Shown here: one piece after another, positions 11,118 through 24,727 of the stretch
Numbering within the stretch: position 1 is the first letter of the stretch
How the letters are laid out: every line of letters begins with the position of its first letter
Assembly (NCBI GenBank): GCA_025345505.1
Contig: JANVCC010000077.1
Span: 9,975,163 to 10,039,162, forward strand
DNA from: Todiramphus chloris collaris
Taxonomy: Eukaryota; Chordata; Aves; Coraciiformes; Alcedinidae
Direction of reading: 5' to 3'
DNA: 64,000 bases
Position numbers and translations under genes: made by a program
Notes under the pieces: generated by a model
Seen by the model: the letters and a program-made list of their open reading frames with translations, nothing else
Databases searched by the model: none
What the model was told of the DNA's origin: nothing

Positions 11118-12540
11118 TTGCCCTTAGCTGTAAGGTACGTCTGATAACTCTGTAAGAAGCGTGTAATTGCTACATCAGCCCTCTTAGCCCTTTACTGCCA
11201 TTTGTTCTGTTAATTTATACTGTGCCATTCTCAGGGCACGGACCTGGGTTCCCACCTCTCTGGGAGGTGTTTGGGCACTCACAGCTTTTTCTCTGTTCTG
11301 TGTAGCTGGCCCTGGGTGGGTTCCTGACATGGGGGGATGTTCTGCCTGTTCTGGATTCTGTTACAAGTTGAGAGATGCTCACTGGTTGCTCGCTGCAGTT
11401 AAAGGCAGCAGTTAAAGTGTTAGATGTTTGGTGAGTAATGCAGCCTGTGAGAAATATTACCTGCTTCCCCAGTGTTGACGGGGATTGAAAGGAAACATTT
11501 ATCAGAACTTTTCCTTGTTTTCTGTCCTTTTTTTTTGCGTTAAACTAAGTGGTGTGAGACAGAAGGGTGATGAATTTCTTTAATTGGGAGGCTCTCTAGT
11601 AGACTCCCTGTGGGGCCTTCACACAATAGGGCTGCTGTTTGGTGAATCTCCTCCTGGGTTCTGATCACCAGCACTTTTCCTTACAATAAGCCCTTTCCTC
11701 TTAAGCTCTGCTAGTGCTTTGCAAACATCCGTTACGTTTCACAACATTCGAGTGAACATAATTACCACCTCTTATCCAATTATAACTTGTGTAAAGAGAA
11801 AGTGAGGCACAAGTAAGTAAGGCCAAGTGCTGCTGTCATACATGTACAGCCACTCCTGTTATGTCATGTAACCAGCTGGAAACCACCTCTTCCCTTGCAG
11901 AGCAGCCCATTTTTACCAGATTATAAAGCGTATCTGATAAGGGAATTCTCATTCTATGCCCTTTCCTGGGTCTAGCAAACACCATCATCTTTTAATGAGC
12001 TATTCGTGCTTAGACTGGATTTCCTAACTTGGTGGATTTATGGTTTAAAGTGTATTCTTGATCCAGTACAGCTTTCCAGAGCAGTCAGCACCAGCAAGCA
12101 AAGAGAAAATTCAGATACTATCTGCAAGTTGTGCATAAAAATAAGATAACTTTAGAATATATGATGATAGGCAGAGACAGAGGGACCTAATACACCTGGC
12201 TTGCAGTTGGGCTCTGTTTTGTTAAAGCTTTTGAGTAGCTGTTTTCTCTGTTTTCCATTTGGTGCAGCTGGTTAAAAGGTGTGGAGGTTGTGCTCCAGAT
12301 GTTCACGTACAAAGAGCAGTCGGATCAATATCAATTTGTGCAGCCCAGTGCTGTTACAGAGGTTTGCAAGAGCATGTTGTTCAGCTGTGATGTGCCTGCA
12401 GTGGAGATCAGAGAGACCTGAATGAGGTGATAGCTCCTGGGATACAGCAGCAGAGACAGAGGGCAGTTGAGATGACAAGTTATGGAAGATGAGGATGAGT
12501 TCTGGTATTTTCCACAGTGAGTTAAATTAATTAAGGTTGA

Positions 12541-12600
12541 GTCGTAGAATGGTTGGGGTTGGAAGGGACCTCAAAGATTCACTGGTTCCAACCCCCATAA
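12541..12600 (-). mobile_element. CR1 LINE 3' tail, minus strand
   Basis: The plus strand reads GTCGTAGAATGG, GGGTTGGAAGGGACC and then GGTTCCAACCCCC. This is the reverse complement of the CR1 3' end. Only about 60 bp is clear; the sequence after 12600 no longer matches. It is a severely 5'-truncated copy. Confidence 0.88.
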
Positions 12601-15600
12601 TGATCTTTCTATCTACAAGTACACCTGCAGCATCTTTCATACAAGGACTAGGAGATCTGGCCTGGAGACAGCGGTGATGGTAAGCTGGTAGAAGTGACTT
12701 TAATTTCAGTGACAGGAAAGAGATAAAGATATTTTGTGACAGAAGAAACTTGTCAGCAGAAGGATATGGCCTGGGAAATCTGCAGCTATGGATTTGCCTT
12801 TTTTGTTTTAGGAACAAGCGCTGAAACCATATAAAGGATCAGGATGACTGGTCTGTGAGATGCAGGAGGACGAAGGAAGGGAAAAAGGCTGTTCTGGGAC
12901 TGAAGGGTGATGATCAATGGGGTTGGCTGAACTTGACTGTGGGGAAGGGCCAGGCTGGCTGCTCATTCTCATGGCAGAACACAGCTGCAACCCTGCTATG
13001 AAGGTGTGATGGAACAGTCTGGCTTCTGCAGACTCATTGCTGGCACATCTGTGCTACAGCTTTTCCATAGGTCTCTCTGCTTCCTCCCTGGAGAAGTGGG
13101 ATAGCAATGGAATCATGCTTTGCAGGAGAAAATAAAGCCCTGGCATGGTGTTTCTGACAGTGTTTCATGCTGGCTGAGCATTGTTCAAGTCCACAAGAGA
13201 TTTTTGTAGAGCTGAGTGAGGTCAGCTGTGAATATTCTACTTCATGGCAGCTGAAAAAACTGGGAGATCTTCCCCAGGACTGACTGGCATGTAGAACAGG
13301 GCTTGTTTGTTCTGTGCTTGCTCACTTCATCTGTGTCACTGCACTGGACTTGCATGAGTGCCCACAAATGCTTCCATGAGCATCCGTGGTCTGACAGCCC
13401 AGCATGGTCTGTGTTCAGGTAAATGACAGCAGGCTCTGGCTTCAGAGCTGCTTGTGCAGTGGAAGTACAAGTGTGGCTGGGAGCTTGGTCAGCCAGCGGG
13501 GTGTCCAGGCATTGGTACCTTGGACAAGCAATGGATGGTTGTACCAGTCCCCTAACCCACTGGGAATGGCTTCGGTTTCACAGAGATGCTGATGCTCCAT
13601 GAGATGTGGGTAGCTGTTTTTCCAGTGCTTTACTGGATAAGCTTGTAAACTTTCAGCAGTTAAATATAGTAAGGTGCTGAGGAAAATCTACAGAACTAAA
13701 AATGATTGTAGCCTAAGTTGGCCTGAAGCCAAGTTTTGAAAATTTACAGAAAGTATGAAAACGATGATAAGCTTTAATAATTTTTCCTCCTTTTTTTATA
13801 TGAATATAAAAATGGCAGTTTTATCATTTGATGGACTGCATGTATATTTGGTTACAGTGAATCTGAGAGTAAATTTTATTTCCTCAGGGCTGTCTCTGAA
13901 TACGTCTGTGCCGTGCCCTGTTTCTGATTCAGGCGTGTGGTAACTCTGCTGCCCGGTAATATCACAGGTCAAAAGCAGATCCTGAATGCTTTCTTATAGA
14001 ATTCCATCTTTATACCATTTTCCCCTGTTTAAGATTGTTTTTATTACTGCTTAAGACCAAAGAAAAGGGATCCAGCTATAGCTTTCTTCCATATTTTCTT
14101 GACCCGTAGTCTTCACTTTTGCATTCTAAATATTTCATACTGGTGTCCTGAAATGGTGCTGCTGTTCCATGGACCGACCTGACTACAGTAAGCACAAAAG
14201 ATGTACTGAAGTCTACAGATCTGGTATTTATCATACCTTTGATGCCTTCTTTGGCATCAGGTCTGTTTATATTGCTGGCATTGATTATTCATGAAGTAGC
14301 TAATGGGCTCTCTGAACTCCTACAGGCAATTTTATGCTGCAGAAAACTTGCATTGACCATAGGCTAATAAAGTTAGGGCAGTGGCATCGACTCTTTAACA
14401 CATTTCATATTGTATTTGCTTTTTAACTTTAAAAGGATGTATTTTTGCCATTATAAATTCACCTTCTTTGTTTTAAGAAAACTCTGCTTGTGAAAAACTA
14501 ACTGTGAAAGAATGCATTCTCTTGCCTCCCTTAGTGTGTGGTATTTTGTTCCAAGCTTTAGCTTTAGAGTTTCTCCTTGGTAAGACAGAATTCATACAGA
14601 GGTTTAATCTTGTTGCTTCTGGATTTATTGAAAATATTGTGTCTGATTCAGACCTCCATGAGACTGAATACATTGTATTCTGGTCACGTAGAAATGCTTG
14701 AATAGTGAGACATATATATAACTTCTTTCACAGCCATCTTGTGTGACATAGAGTTCACTGAATCAATGTGTATTTAGGCATATTTCATAGTATTAAACTG
14801 AAACAAAAGCAGCCTAGCTGGTATTTAGATCTCACTGCATGACATCAAACGTGCCCATAAAAAAAACCTGAATAAGCCAAATGGCCCATGTAAGCCCAAA
14901 CTATAAATAAGAGTTGAGTGTGGAAATCCGTTACCTTTGAAATATTTCTTCAGGCAGTCCCATAAAGGGTTGGGAGAGACTTCTCCAGTTCATTTAATTC
15001 AATCTGGAAAAACAAAAGCCTCTAAACATCCTTCTCACGCAAATGGTGGTTTTGCCATTGCAAGGTAACATGCTTGTGGGTTTAGGGAGAATTCAGGCCT
15101 GGAATTCTGCTAGAAGCATTCCTAAATATTTCACTGCTGTCTCTTACGGTGAAAAGCAGACCTAATTATATTACTTACAGATGATCTTTTTCCATAAGAG
15201 AGGCAGTACAAGATAAATTGTAAAATTAGTAGATTGTTTCAATTCTCACACCCGTCCAGTAATGAATGATTGATGTTTTTTCTTTTTTTTTTAAATGCTC
15301 TTGAAATCTCTTTAGTTGTATTTGGCAGCTCACTATGAGGTTCTGTTTTTTCTCAAGCTGTATCACTATAAAAGAATCTAAGAAGGCACTGGTGGTGGGA
15401 TGTTTGCTGTAATCAGTAAGTTTGTTTTCATTAAAAGGGAATTAAGATTTAATGGCAGAAAATGCAACCTAAATTCTATAGAAAGTGCATGGTGATGTAC
15501 TTGTGTGCAGGCAGCAAAGTCTTTACTGGATATAGCCCAGGTGATGCCAGGTTTTATGGCAACTGATTGATAATTAATTGTACTTTGGGACTGGACTGCT

Positions 15601-16311
15601 ATCAGTGAATGGCTTTCTGGAGACCTGAAAAAAAAAAAAAAAACACCTACATGAGAGGACCAAAATAACAAATACCAGTTTTGACACTGGTTCAGGCAAG
15701 GTTTGCTAGTTGAAGCTGGATTGCAGTTTGAGGTGATCAATCTTGTTTACAGACAGATTGATCTATGCTATTATAGAGTCTAATGAGTTTAGTGAACTTT
15801 ATTTAGTCCTTGGAAAACAGCGATGCAAGGAGCTGCTCATATAAATAAGACTCACATCTGTGCTTACATTAGTTAGACTTCATAATTTTTTTTTCTATTA
15901 ATACTTCAAATCTCTGATGGAAATTTAAAGAAGAAACTATCCCAGAAAGGTACATCCATACTGTGGTGTCACTAAGTCCATCACCCTTTCTCTGATTAAA
16001 TGAAACTGAAGCTTGTGATAAAAATAAATAAATTACACAACCACAAACCCCTCAAGCTCCCATACCTTTTTCTGATTTATACACTGTTCAAACCTCTATC
16101 CTATAGATCTTCGGGGCAATTAACAGTCCTAAGCAATATGCCTCCATGCTTTATTTGAGATACTGGTAATCACAATATGAAAACCACAGGTATTGAGTTA
16201 GATGGGTTCCAAGGCCTGTGCACCTTTGTGATCCTTTCATGCTTCTGGAAATGTGAATAGCCAGTTCATGCCTCCTTCAGGATTCTCTGTCCTATGTATC
16301 TACAGACCAAG
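12601..16311. other. Unique non-coding sequence
   Basis: No repeat family or gene is recognisable. The longest open frame is 120 codons on the minus strand (15378-15740); it crosses a poly(A) run at 15629-15645 and has no domain. A few TATATA patches (14711) and T-rich patches occur. Confidence 0.6.
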
Positions 16312-16420
16312 ACCAGGCTGGATCAGCACCTTGGTCCAGTGGAAAGTGTCCTTGCCCATGGCAGGGGGTTTCAAACTAGATGATCCTTAAGGTCCCTTCC
16401 AACCCAAACCATTCCAGGTT
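16312..16420 (+). mobile_element. CR1 LINE 3' tail, plus strand
   Basis: Recognisable blocks are ACCAGGCTGGAT (16312), TTGGTCCAGTGGAAAGTGTC (16331), CTTGCCCATGGCAGGGGG (16351), AACTAGATGATCC (16373) and TCCCTTCCAACCCAAACCAT (16393). Compared with the 59987 copy, it lacks about 8 bp within the GGGGCTTTGAGCAA block. The terminal octamer is eroded. Confidence 0.95.
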
Positions 16421-18563
16421 ATGTCATAAAGCATGATGGTATGGCAATCTTGTTATCTGGATGACCTTGCTTTGTGCTGAGGTCTGATTTGGAGCTCCTC
16501 ACTAATGAGGGCAAAAGTATATCCTCTCCTTTCTCTAAATCAAATAAAGTGATCAAAATTTTTTTGTTTTTCTTTTTGTGGGCTCTTTGTTGCTGTTGTG
16601 TGGGTTGCATGTGTGTTTGCTCTTTAAGGAAACAGCTTTGCATTTTTCTATGTTAGTATATTAGATATAATTATGTATTGCTTTGTCTTTAATCTTTCAA
16701 GTTGTCATTAAACGCAAGAATGACAGGCTTCTGAACATGAGACAAATCTACTTTATCTCTTAAATTAATTACCAGGAGACTGTATAAACACTGAAAACAA
16801 ATTTAATAAAGGAGGCACTCCAGATGGTTGAAGGTAGACTTATGCATTCAGAACATTCCTCATTATAATTGCAATACCATGCACGGAGATTCATACTGAC
16901 GCTTTGGGGAATTTACAGATGAGATGCTCTACAATCTGCTAGGAGGCATAATATTCACAGGGTTTTATTGTCACAGAAAAAACACGATGACTATTGAAGA
17001 AAACTAATTGCTGACAGTTTTTGAGCTGGCCTTGGTGCACAATGCATTTGTTCTGCCCTGTAGATCCTTGTTTCAAAAAAATATTTAAAGTACATATGCA
17101 AATAGCAACATATTGCTCTAATCTCCATGGCATTTATGTACAATTTTCCTTAAATGACTCCAAGCTTCCTTTGTCTATACCGGTGCTTACTTGGCAATGT
17201 GATTCTTTCAGAGGTTCCATTTCAATGCAGCTCTGGCAAGATACCCTAGATTGTACTGCTAAAGTGCCAGGTAAAATAAACTGATGGGAAAGGCTTTAAA
17301 TAACGTGCAGCAGCATATCCTTCTCTGTTTTCAGATGGCAGTCAGAGAACATACTGGTCTCTTTCCTCTGCAGGGAAGGTTTGGGATGCTGCAGTCATTT
17401 GGGAGCAAAGGACCAGTTCAGAACTCTGACCCAGAAACACCTGCAGAAGAGAAGGGATTCCCCCAAACATCTGTGTTTCTGATCTCCAGTGGCCACTTTA
17501 GCCTGGCTTTATCCACAGTACTTTTCTCATTCTTGTTTTGTCCTTCTCTTGCTCAGAAAAATCCAGCAGGCAGTGTTCCATGGTCTAACTTGTCGGTATG
17601 ACTTTCAAAACTTCAAACACCCACTTCTAGCTGGCTTAAAACGTAACCTCATTGCACTCTAGGTGCAAAGTGCTCATCTCTGTGTTGAAAACGAGGGAGT
17701 TTTGTGTCATAGACCAGCTGCCAGCATTAATGCTCCTGTAGGAGTTTCAGACACTCCCATGCAGAGGTATGGAGAATCTGTATTTACTAATATCTGATAA
17801 CTCAGTATTAGCAAATGCATTTTCAATAAGTCACTTCAAGGTGTGGAAAAGTGTAGACTTTCGATAGTTTCTTCAAGAGGCAAGGGGATTCTGTGGATTC
17901 TGTGAGGTGGTTATGGAAGCGTGCTTCAAAGGCACCTGGCATACCATAATTTGTTCACCTTTGCAGTCTTATTATTCATTCCTTGCACAGTGAAATGATG
18001 TTGCACGCCAAGCCATTTATCAAGCTTTCAACCACAGGCTTGAAGGAGTACTGTGGTAACCAGCAAAACGTGTCTGGTGAATGAAGGACAGCTAATGTGT
18101 CGTAGGAATTGAAAGGTCATCAGTCTTGGAAAAGTTGTGAGTGGAGATTGAAGTTATACAAGAGAATTAAGCAGAATAGACAGAGAGAAAATTTATTTGT
18201 AGTAATTAATTCTACCTGCTGTTGTTTTTTGCTGATGAAAGATGGAGACTTCTCTGGTCTTCTGGTCTGATTACTTTGGCTTGCGCACTGAAGAAAGTCA
18301 TGGTTGCCACTAGAATACCTTCATCAGTGTGGAAAAACATGAATTATGTACTCAGTCTATGAAACAGGAGCAATTGTGTATGAAGCAATTGGAATGGAGC
18401 CTGGGCAGTGCCTTTTGGGATTTTCAGAGTTCTGCCTGGACTCAGGGAAGGAAAAATTTTGGTCCATCAGGGATGGGAAAGGATAAGAGCATCCAAACCT
18501 GGCAGATTTCACAGGAGTAATGACCTGTGGTATTAGAAATGTCTCCAGTTTAGTGAATTATAA
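16421..18563. other. Unique non-coding sequence
   Basis: A T/G-rich patch lies at 16557-16620. Apart from that I recognise no repeat and no gene. Open frames are at most 105 codons (17284-17601, plus strand) with no domain. Confidence 0.6.
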
Positions 18564-18762
18564 TCCTAGAATGGTTCAGGTTGGAAGGGAGCTTTAAAGC
18601 TCAACTGGTGAAACGTCCCTGCAATGAACAGGGACATCTTTAACTAGAGCAGGTTGCTCAGAGCCTTGTCCAGCCTGACCTTGAATGTTTAAAGGGATGG
18701 GGCTTCTACGACCTCTCTGGGCAACCAGGGCCAGTGTTTCACCAAATAACCCTGACAGCATT
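18564..18762 (-). mobile_element. CR1 LINE fragment, 3' end, minus strand
   Basis: The plus strand begins TCCTAGAATGGTTCAGGTTG and continues with GTCCCTGCAATGAACAGGGA, AACTAGAGCAGGTTGCTCAG, TTGTCCAGCCTGACCTTGAA, ACCTCTCTGGGCAACCAGG and CCAGTGTTTCACCA. This is the reverse complement of about 200 bp of CR1 3' sequence. Point changes are scattered but the order is intact. It has no coding capacity. Confidence 0.95.
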
Positions 18763-19703
18763 ACTGTGTGTAATGGCTCCTCTAAGTAAAATAACAACCA
18801 AAAAAAAAAAGCAGTAAAAGAAGTTTAGACCTTGGAGAAATTCTTTCTTGGCAATATTAGTGTAGAGGCCAGATAACGTACCGGGGGAGCAATTCCAACA
18901 CAAATTTGACAAAAGAATGAGTGAGGATTATAAGAATAAAACTATTCAACTGCCTCCTGGCACCTGCTCTAATCCATCAGAGCTCTGGGAAATTCAAATG
19001 TATAAGCAGCCCATGGAACAAAACAATCACTATTCCCTTCAGTTCCTATTTTAAAATTATATGTGCCTAGTTGTGGGGGGAAAAAAAATGCAACAAAAGG
19101 GCTGAAAACTGTTACAGATTTATCTACTGCCTTATTTAAGCTGCTCACGTCTCTGAGATGGGAGCATTTTAGTGTTGAAAATTGATTTCTGGACAAAACA
19201 GGGATCAAAGAGGTAAAAATTGGAACTCAAACCATGTTTTCTTCAGCAGCCAGACTTCAGACAACTGTATGGTGGGAGGGCTTAGCAGCAGGTTGAGCTG
19301 TGGTTTGATGATACAATAAACCCAGCTTTTCAGTCGGTGATGGAAGATCAAAAATGCTGCGACTGCGTGACACAAAGCTCTGATCAGAGAGAACTCGCTG
19401 CGAAGGTTGAGGTTTTGTTTAAAGAAATGTTTGTGGATTAACTTTGGAGCAGGAAGGTTTTACGCTGTGTCAGAAGCTTTGTCAGTGGGCATAAATTCAA
19501 TGGAAAGTAGCATGAAATTCAGGCTGTACCCTCTGACTAATCAGAAATGCAATTATATGCCAGTGTTTGTACAGTTGGGGATTCAGTAGTGCACTGGCCA
19601 CGGCATGAAGCACTGTGGAGAAATGGCCTAAATTCAAGCCCTTAGGAGCCATGGATAAAGAATCTCTGCTTCCTGCTCAACATTAGAAAGACATTACATT
19701 GAA

Positions 19704-19855
19704 GGTGTTTACTCTTTTTTGGGATGTTTATTTATGTGTGGTTTTCTGGGTGTAGTTTGTTTTCTGTTTGTTTCGTGGTGGATTTTTTTTCTTTAATAGA
19801 GATGTTTGCTGCTTTTCTTTGACAGGATTTTTTTTTGGGGTTTTTTATTTGGAGA
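19704..19855 (+). repeat. T/G-rich low-complexity tract
   Basis: About 150 bp dominated by T with G runs, including ATTTTTTTTTGGGGTTTTTT near 19828. It is interrupted by short A- and C-containing words, so it is less pure than the 21342 tract. Confidence 0.75.
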
Positions 19856-21341
19856 TGCTTCTGCCTTGATTCTTAAAGATACATTTAATATAGCTATAAG
19901 TCATGTGATTGATTCTCTGTAAGAATGACACCTAGGATTTCCAGAGAGGCTACACATGACTTGAGGAGATTTCTTTGTGTTTCATAGATGCTGTCACGTC
20001 ACACGTGATTTGCAAAGAAAATTTTGGTGTACTATTATAATAGTGTCTCATAACAACAGACTGAACATATGGATGAAACAACAAACTCACTTTGGAAACA
20101 AAGCCGTAGTTGACTTTTGGTTTCTGTTTCAATGGTAATATTGTACCCTCAGCTATTTCAGGCCAGTTGCTTTATTAGTTGCAGTACACTTGCACATGTC
20201 CTTTTTTAAACTATTACAGTAGCTGTTTTCATCAGAAGTTCAATTTTTTATGTAAGCATTATGATTACACTGTAGATCCTGGGAATAATGATGTTGAAGT
20301 ATGGGGTTCTAATACTGACAAGAATTTGCTGAAACTACAAGTAGGAGATTTTCAAAACCATCTTACTGGGTCTTGTAGGTTAACAAAAGAGTTAATGAGT
20401 GTTACAGAGCATCCTTTTGGAAAGGTCACAGTTTGCAAGAAATAGAACAATCAAGGCAAGTCTGATAGCCTTCGGTAGATACATAAGCTGGGATCATTAC
20501 ATCTGGCCTTACAAAAAAAAACCACAGAACATGTAGTTGGTTTGAGTGATCTCTGTCTTTAATTATGTCTATAGTTCAGCATTGAATTTGAGGTTTGTAT
20601 TTTCTTTTAACAACAAAAAATGTAATCTTATTTGCACTGCTTTCTGTTATTAAAATACAAACTCACATGGTGACTCTGCTCCTTGATCTGATACTTTTCA
20701 AGATCTAGGGCCATGGTCAAATCATAGCTATGAACAGAGTATGAATGTTGTGTTGTGATGATAATATTAATCAAAGTTGCCTTCTCAATGCAACAAGCTT
20801 AAAGTAGAAGCTGCCTTTTTTTTCTGCAGTAAAAGATACTGGTTGAGGAAGAAAACCAAAGGCTGATATATTAAAGAAAGGATTCATAAAATATTTATTA
20901 AATCATATTATGTATTTTGATCAGCTCAATAAGGTAAGATTAGTGAGATGTATCTAGTCTTTGACCTGTTGATTCATCATCTTGAATTATTGAATGGGCA
21001 TAAGGAAAGATTTTTAGATCGAGAACTTTTTAATCCCATGCTTTGCCATTATTTTTTAAATAGAAGATCAAAATCTGTGGGTAGCAAAAAACAATCTACT
21101 GCAGAAGGACTAGCAAACCTAATGTTGCTAATGTTACTTTGTCTCCTGTGAATCAAGAAGTCTGTCTCAAATTAACCAAATTTTAGTAAAAACACTTCCC
21201 ACATGGCAGAACCTTTCCTCTTTAGCTCTTGCAGATGAGGAAATGTCTCTCTCATCCTCTTTCCTGTAAAAAGACCTTACTTATAACCAAAATCATAAAG
21301 TATTTAGCTCATATTTTGATTTATATTTTGCCTGCATCCAA

Positions 21342-21499
21342 TTTTTTTTTTGGCTTTTTGTTTGGGGTTTTTTTGTGTGTGGTGGTTTTTTATTGTTGTC
21401 GTGATTTTTTTTGTTGGTTTTGGTTTTTGTTGGTTTTGTTCGGGTTTTTGGGAGGTTTTTTTATGTTTGTGTTTGGGTTTCTTGTTGTTTTTTTTTTTT
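21342..21499 (+). repeat. 158-bp nearly pure G/T tract
   Basis: Of 158 consecutive bases I count only four A and four C. The rest are T runs of 3-13 separated by one to four G residues, with no fixed period. Frames read through it give Phe/Gly/Trp/Val/Leu-rich translations that mimic membrane segments but are only low complexity. Confidence 0.95.
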
Positions 21500-23272
21500 C
21501 CCTCATGTGACTATATTAAAACAAAGTATTAATCAGATGGAGACTGACCTCTGGTGTAAGATCACATGCGTTTCATTTCCTCTGCCCCATTTACAAGCTC
21601 TTTCTTACAAAATGCCTGGAAAATTAATGAATCTGGAGTCTGGTAAATGCAGATTCTCAGGGTTGAAAGGATGCCCAGGGAAAGTGCTGTTCTGGCAGAG
21701 CCCCTGGGTTATCAAGTACACTGCTTTGGGCACCCTGACTAATTACAGCAGGATTACACAGACTGAGAGGCTGCTTCTCAGAAAAGTCAGTGTAACAAAG
21801 CATTTAGAGTTTAGTTCAATGCCTACTGCAGTTCTTGGCAACAATCCAGCTCTTAAGACCCCCTCAAATAAATATGGCAAATAAATGTGGCTACTTATTC
21901 TCAAACCCTGTACGCACTGGTATCGTTACAGTTTTGTTAACTCCCTTCAGACCTTACTTCTGTCCCTGGGCAAATATTGAGCTAGTATGAAGTCTAATGC
22001 TGCAAGATGGAACACTTGTCTCACAATGACCAACTGCTTAATGTTCTTGACATCACTTTTTATACAATTAGACTATCAAATTCAGGAGTGGAGTGTGGAA
22101 ACCAGATGTGCTTCTCACACTTACTCCATTAAGCTAGGAAGGAACAAGCATAATGGCACCAGTCAATGTTGTAGTGCTGCCTGTGGACTTGCTGAGTCTT
22201 TCTAGTGCTTTTTTTCAGAATTTTGCAATTTATTCCTGCTGACTTTAAAAGAATTCTATCATGATTGTGTGCGAAATTTGTTTGTTTGTCTGTATGTTGT
22301 CATCTTCAAGATACACAGGATCATTATATGAAGCACCAATTGTTATTTGTTAATTGAATGAAGTTGACAAGTTACAGTATGTCTGGTTACAGCATTAAAA
22401 ATAGTAGAGTGTAATTAGAAACTGGAGATAATTCTCAACAGGGTAAATGACACAGATGACTTAACAGAACAATGAGCTTCAGAGCTTTTTTTTTCATAGT
22501 GAAATGATTTCTTTTTTTTTCTTTTTCACTTTGTTGTCTTATTCCTTATGTACGTGGTCCAGACACGTGCCTGTTTCATTGGTACAAATTGTCCTGCACA
22601 GCCTGTCAAGTGCTGGTCTTGGAGCACAATGATTTCCCATCTGCGGTTATGGTCAATTAAATTTGATATAAGAAGTGGTGCATATGCCCAAATCTGATAT
22701 CTTTGAATTGTCTGTGTGCTTTGAGAGATTTGCAGGAAGCAAATGCCATTTGCTCTTATACTTAGTGACTTCACAAGTTAGGTGTCTAGGGACGTTAAGC
22801 CCTGGCATATGAGAACTCCCAGTAACGTACCAGTTGATGCTGTGTTGAACATATCTCTTAAATATCCTGATGAAAATACGCTGGAAACAAATCTTTGTCA
22901 GGGTGCAATCTGTCTCTTTCTGTTTCTTCATCGCTGGATATCATGTTAGCTACCTAACTTCGTAGTGTGGTGAAGGAAAGAGGGAATACCAGTGTTCTGA
23001 GTTAGGAGGGTATTTCTGTCTGCACAGAGAGGTCAGCTCCTCTACTATCTCCTTGACTAAGTTAGAGTAGGCAAGAATGTGAATAGGTTCATTCTCGGGG
23101 GGTGGAAAACCAGTTCCTGTAAGAAATACTGTTTGTTTTTTCTTTCTTTTAAAGAAAAGCTATTCAAAGGATTTTGAACTTAAAAGTAATCTCTCCAATT
23201 ACGGTGAAAGTTATAAAAAATGAAAACATGCTCTCCTTTTGTGTTTCCTCTTCTAAGTCTTTCAAAGAAAGA

Positions 23273-23370
23273 TGTGTGTGGGTAGTGTTGGAGGGTTTTA
23301 TTGTGGGTGGTTTGTGGTTTTTGTTGGTTGGTTTTGTTTGTTTGTTTTGGCTTTGTTTGCCTTTTTTTTT
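23273..23370 (+). repeat. T/G-rich low-complexity tract
   Basis: About 98 bp of G and T with very few other bases (GTGGGTGGTTTGTGG, then repeated GTTG/GTTT words and a final T9). It is similar in kind to the tracts at 21342 and 38442. Confidence 0.9.
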
Positions 23371-24727
23371 AATCTCAATAAGGCATGAATAACACCTTGA
23401 AGAGGGGCAGTAAAGTGAGGGTTGATAAGTCACTGTTAATTATTCATGTCTTGCTCTTTAGTGTGTCCATTTGCTGAAACAATACAAACCACGCATCCTT
23501 TCTCAGTTGTTTGCTGTGGCTTTGTCTGGATAATTTGTCAACGACCAAACAACTCAGTGGGAAGCATAACTGCCACATTTGGAATAATGTGCTGAACTAT
23601 CAGATCACTGTTGCTGTGGGAGTCAAGGAGCCTAACAAGATGTACAGACTGTGTTGGTTACATTTTTTTCTTGGGGAATTTCCAACAAAACAGTTGGTTT
23701 ACTCTCTACCTTCATTAATTTATCAATATCTCTTTATACTGAATGTTGTTGCTCCAGCCAGACTGTTTCCAGACTTAGTACTTGTTTCTTATTATGTGTT
23801 AAATTCAGCACCTTATGCAGAAAGGGTAGAAAAGTTTTCTCATCTAGTGGATCTTCAAATTTAAAGTTAAGGAAATATTTTTTCATGTATGGACCAAGAA
23901 GCTAACAGAGCTACCTCTGAGATGTTATACCTTCTAAGGGTCCACTGTGTTCAGCCATCGCTTATACATTGTTCTGACAAATGTGATCAACTTTTTGGCT
24001 GTCCCTGCTCCTTGTAAGGGCAGAACTGCCTTTTACACCCACTGTGGAAAAACCTATATGATTTTGTATATCATGGTGTTAGCTATCAAACAAATTCTGG
24101 AGGATAGACATGGGAACCAGTCTATCTCCTGGGACTTCCACACTTAGCATTCACTGTAGGTGACCTCAAGGTATCCTCTGTATTATCTCAACTATATGCA
24201 TTCATGTCATGCAGGAAAATAAGAACTCATTTGTGGAAGCTAAAATGAGGAAACTATGGTTTTGGTATTTTTTTAACTAAAGCAGAACTTCTGATTATTT
24301 AAATTCATTGGAGAACCACAAATTAAGAGACTGCGTTCAAAGAAATAATAGTCTTAGTGTATACTTAGCATTAAAACTTTTTCCAGCTACAATGTAAGGT
24401 AGATCTCAGATTCTCAGATCTCTGGACTGAAAAATTAAGGGAACATTCAACAGTAATTTCTATTAGAGAGCTTGAATACCTCTTCCTGATCTTTGTACCT
24501 TCACCTCAGGGTTTTCTGGTCAGTTCATGTGATGCTTCAAAGCATGCATGCATGTTCAAACTCCTATTTTCTTCTTATTTTGTGGGATCAGGGTTGCAGC
24601 TTCCTAAATAGAGTGAAAACGTAACCGAGGCATCTCTGACTTTGAGGAGGTCACCCCTTGACTGTGGAAAGAAGGTCTTTAAAATGTCAGTCCTTCCATA
24701 ACGTGCCTCACATAACATTGTGAAGTT

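Larger units (their letters stand above)
8127..12540. other. Unique AT-rich sequence with a pentanucleotide microsatellite
   Basis: The only repeats I see are simple ones: (CAA)4 near 8535, the (CCTTC)12 block at 9131, a C10 run at 9500-9509 and a short (CCTTG) run near 11096. The longest open frame is 187 codons on the minus strand (10281-10844), with no recognisable domain. I treat it as chance. Confidence 0.6.
18763..24727. other. Unique AT-rich sequence with several T/G tracts
   Basis: The clear sequence-level features are three T/G tracts (19704, 21342, 23273) and a 12-bp perfect palindrome, CTCTGATCAGAG, at 19378-19389. The palindrome lies next to a small CpG cluster (19334-19402). Open frames, including one of 157 codons at 21411-21884, start in or cross these tracts and are not convincing genes. 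Confidence 0.6.

Noticed and set aside
21342-21499. Interstitial telomere repeat
   Set aside because: G/T-rich but lacks any run of TTAGGG or another fixed unit.
21411-21884. 157-codon open frame with an apparent hydrophobic N-terminus
   Set aside because: The apparent signal or membrane segment is the translation of the G/T low-complexity tract.
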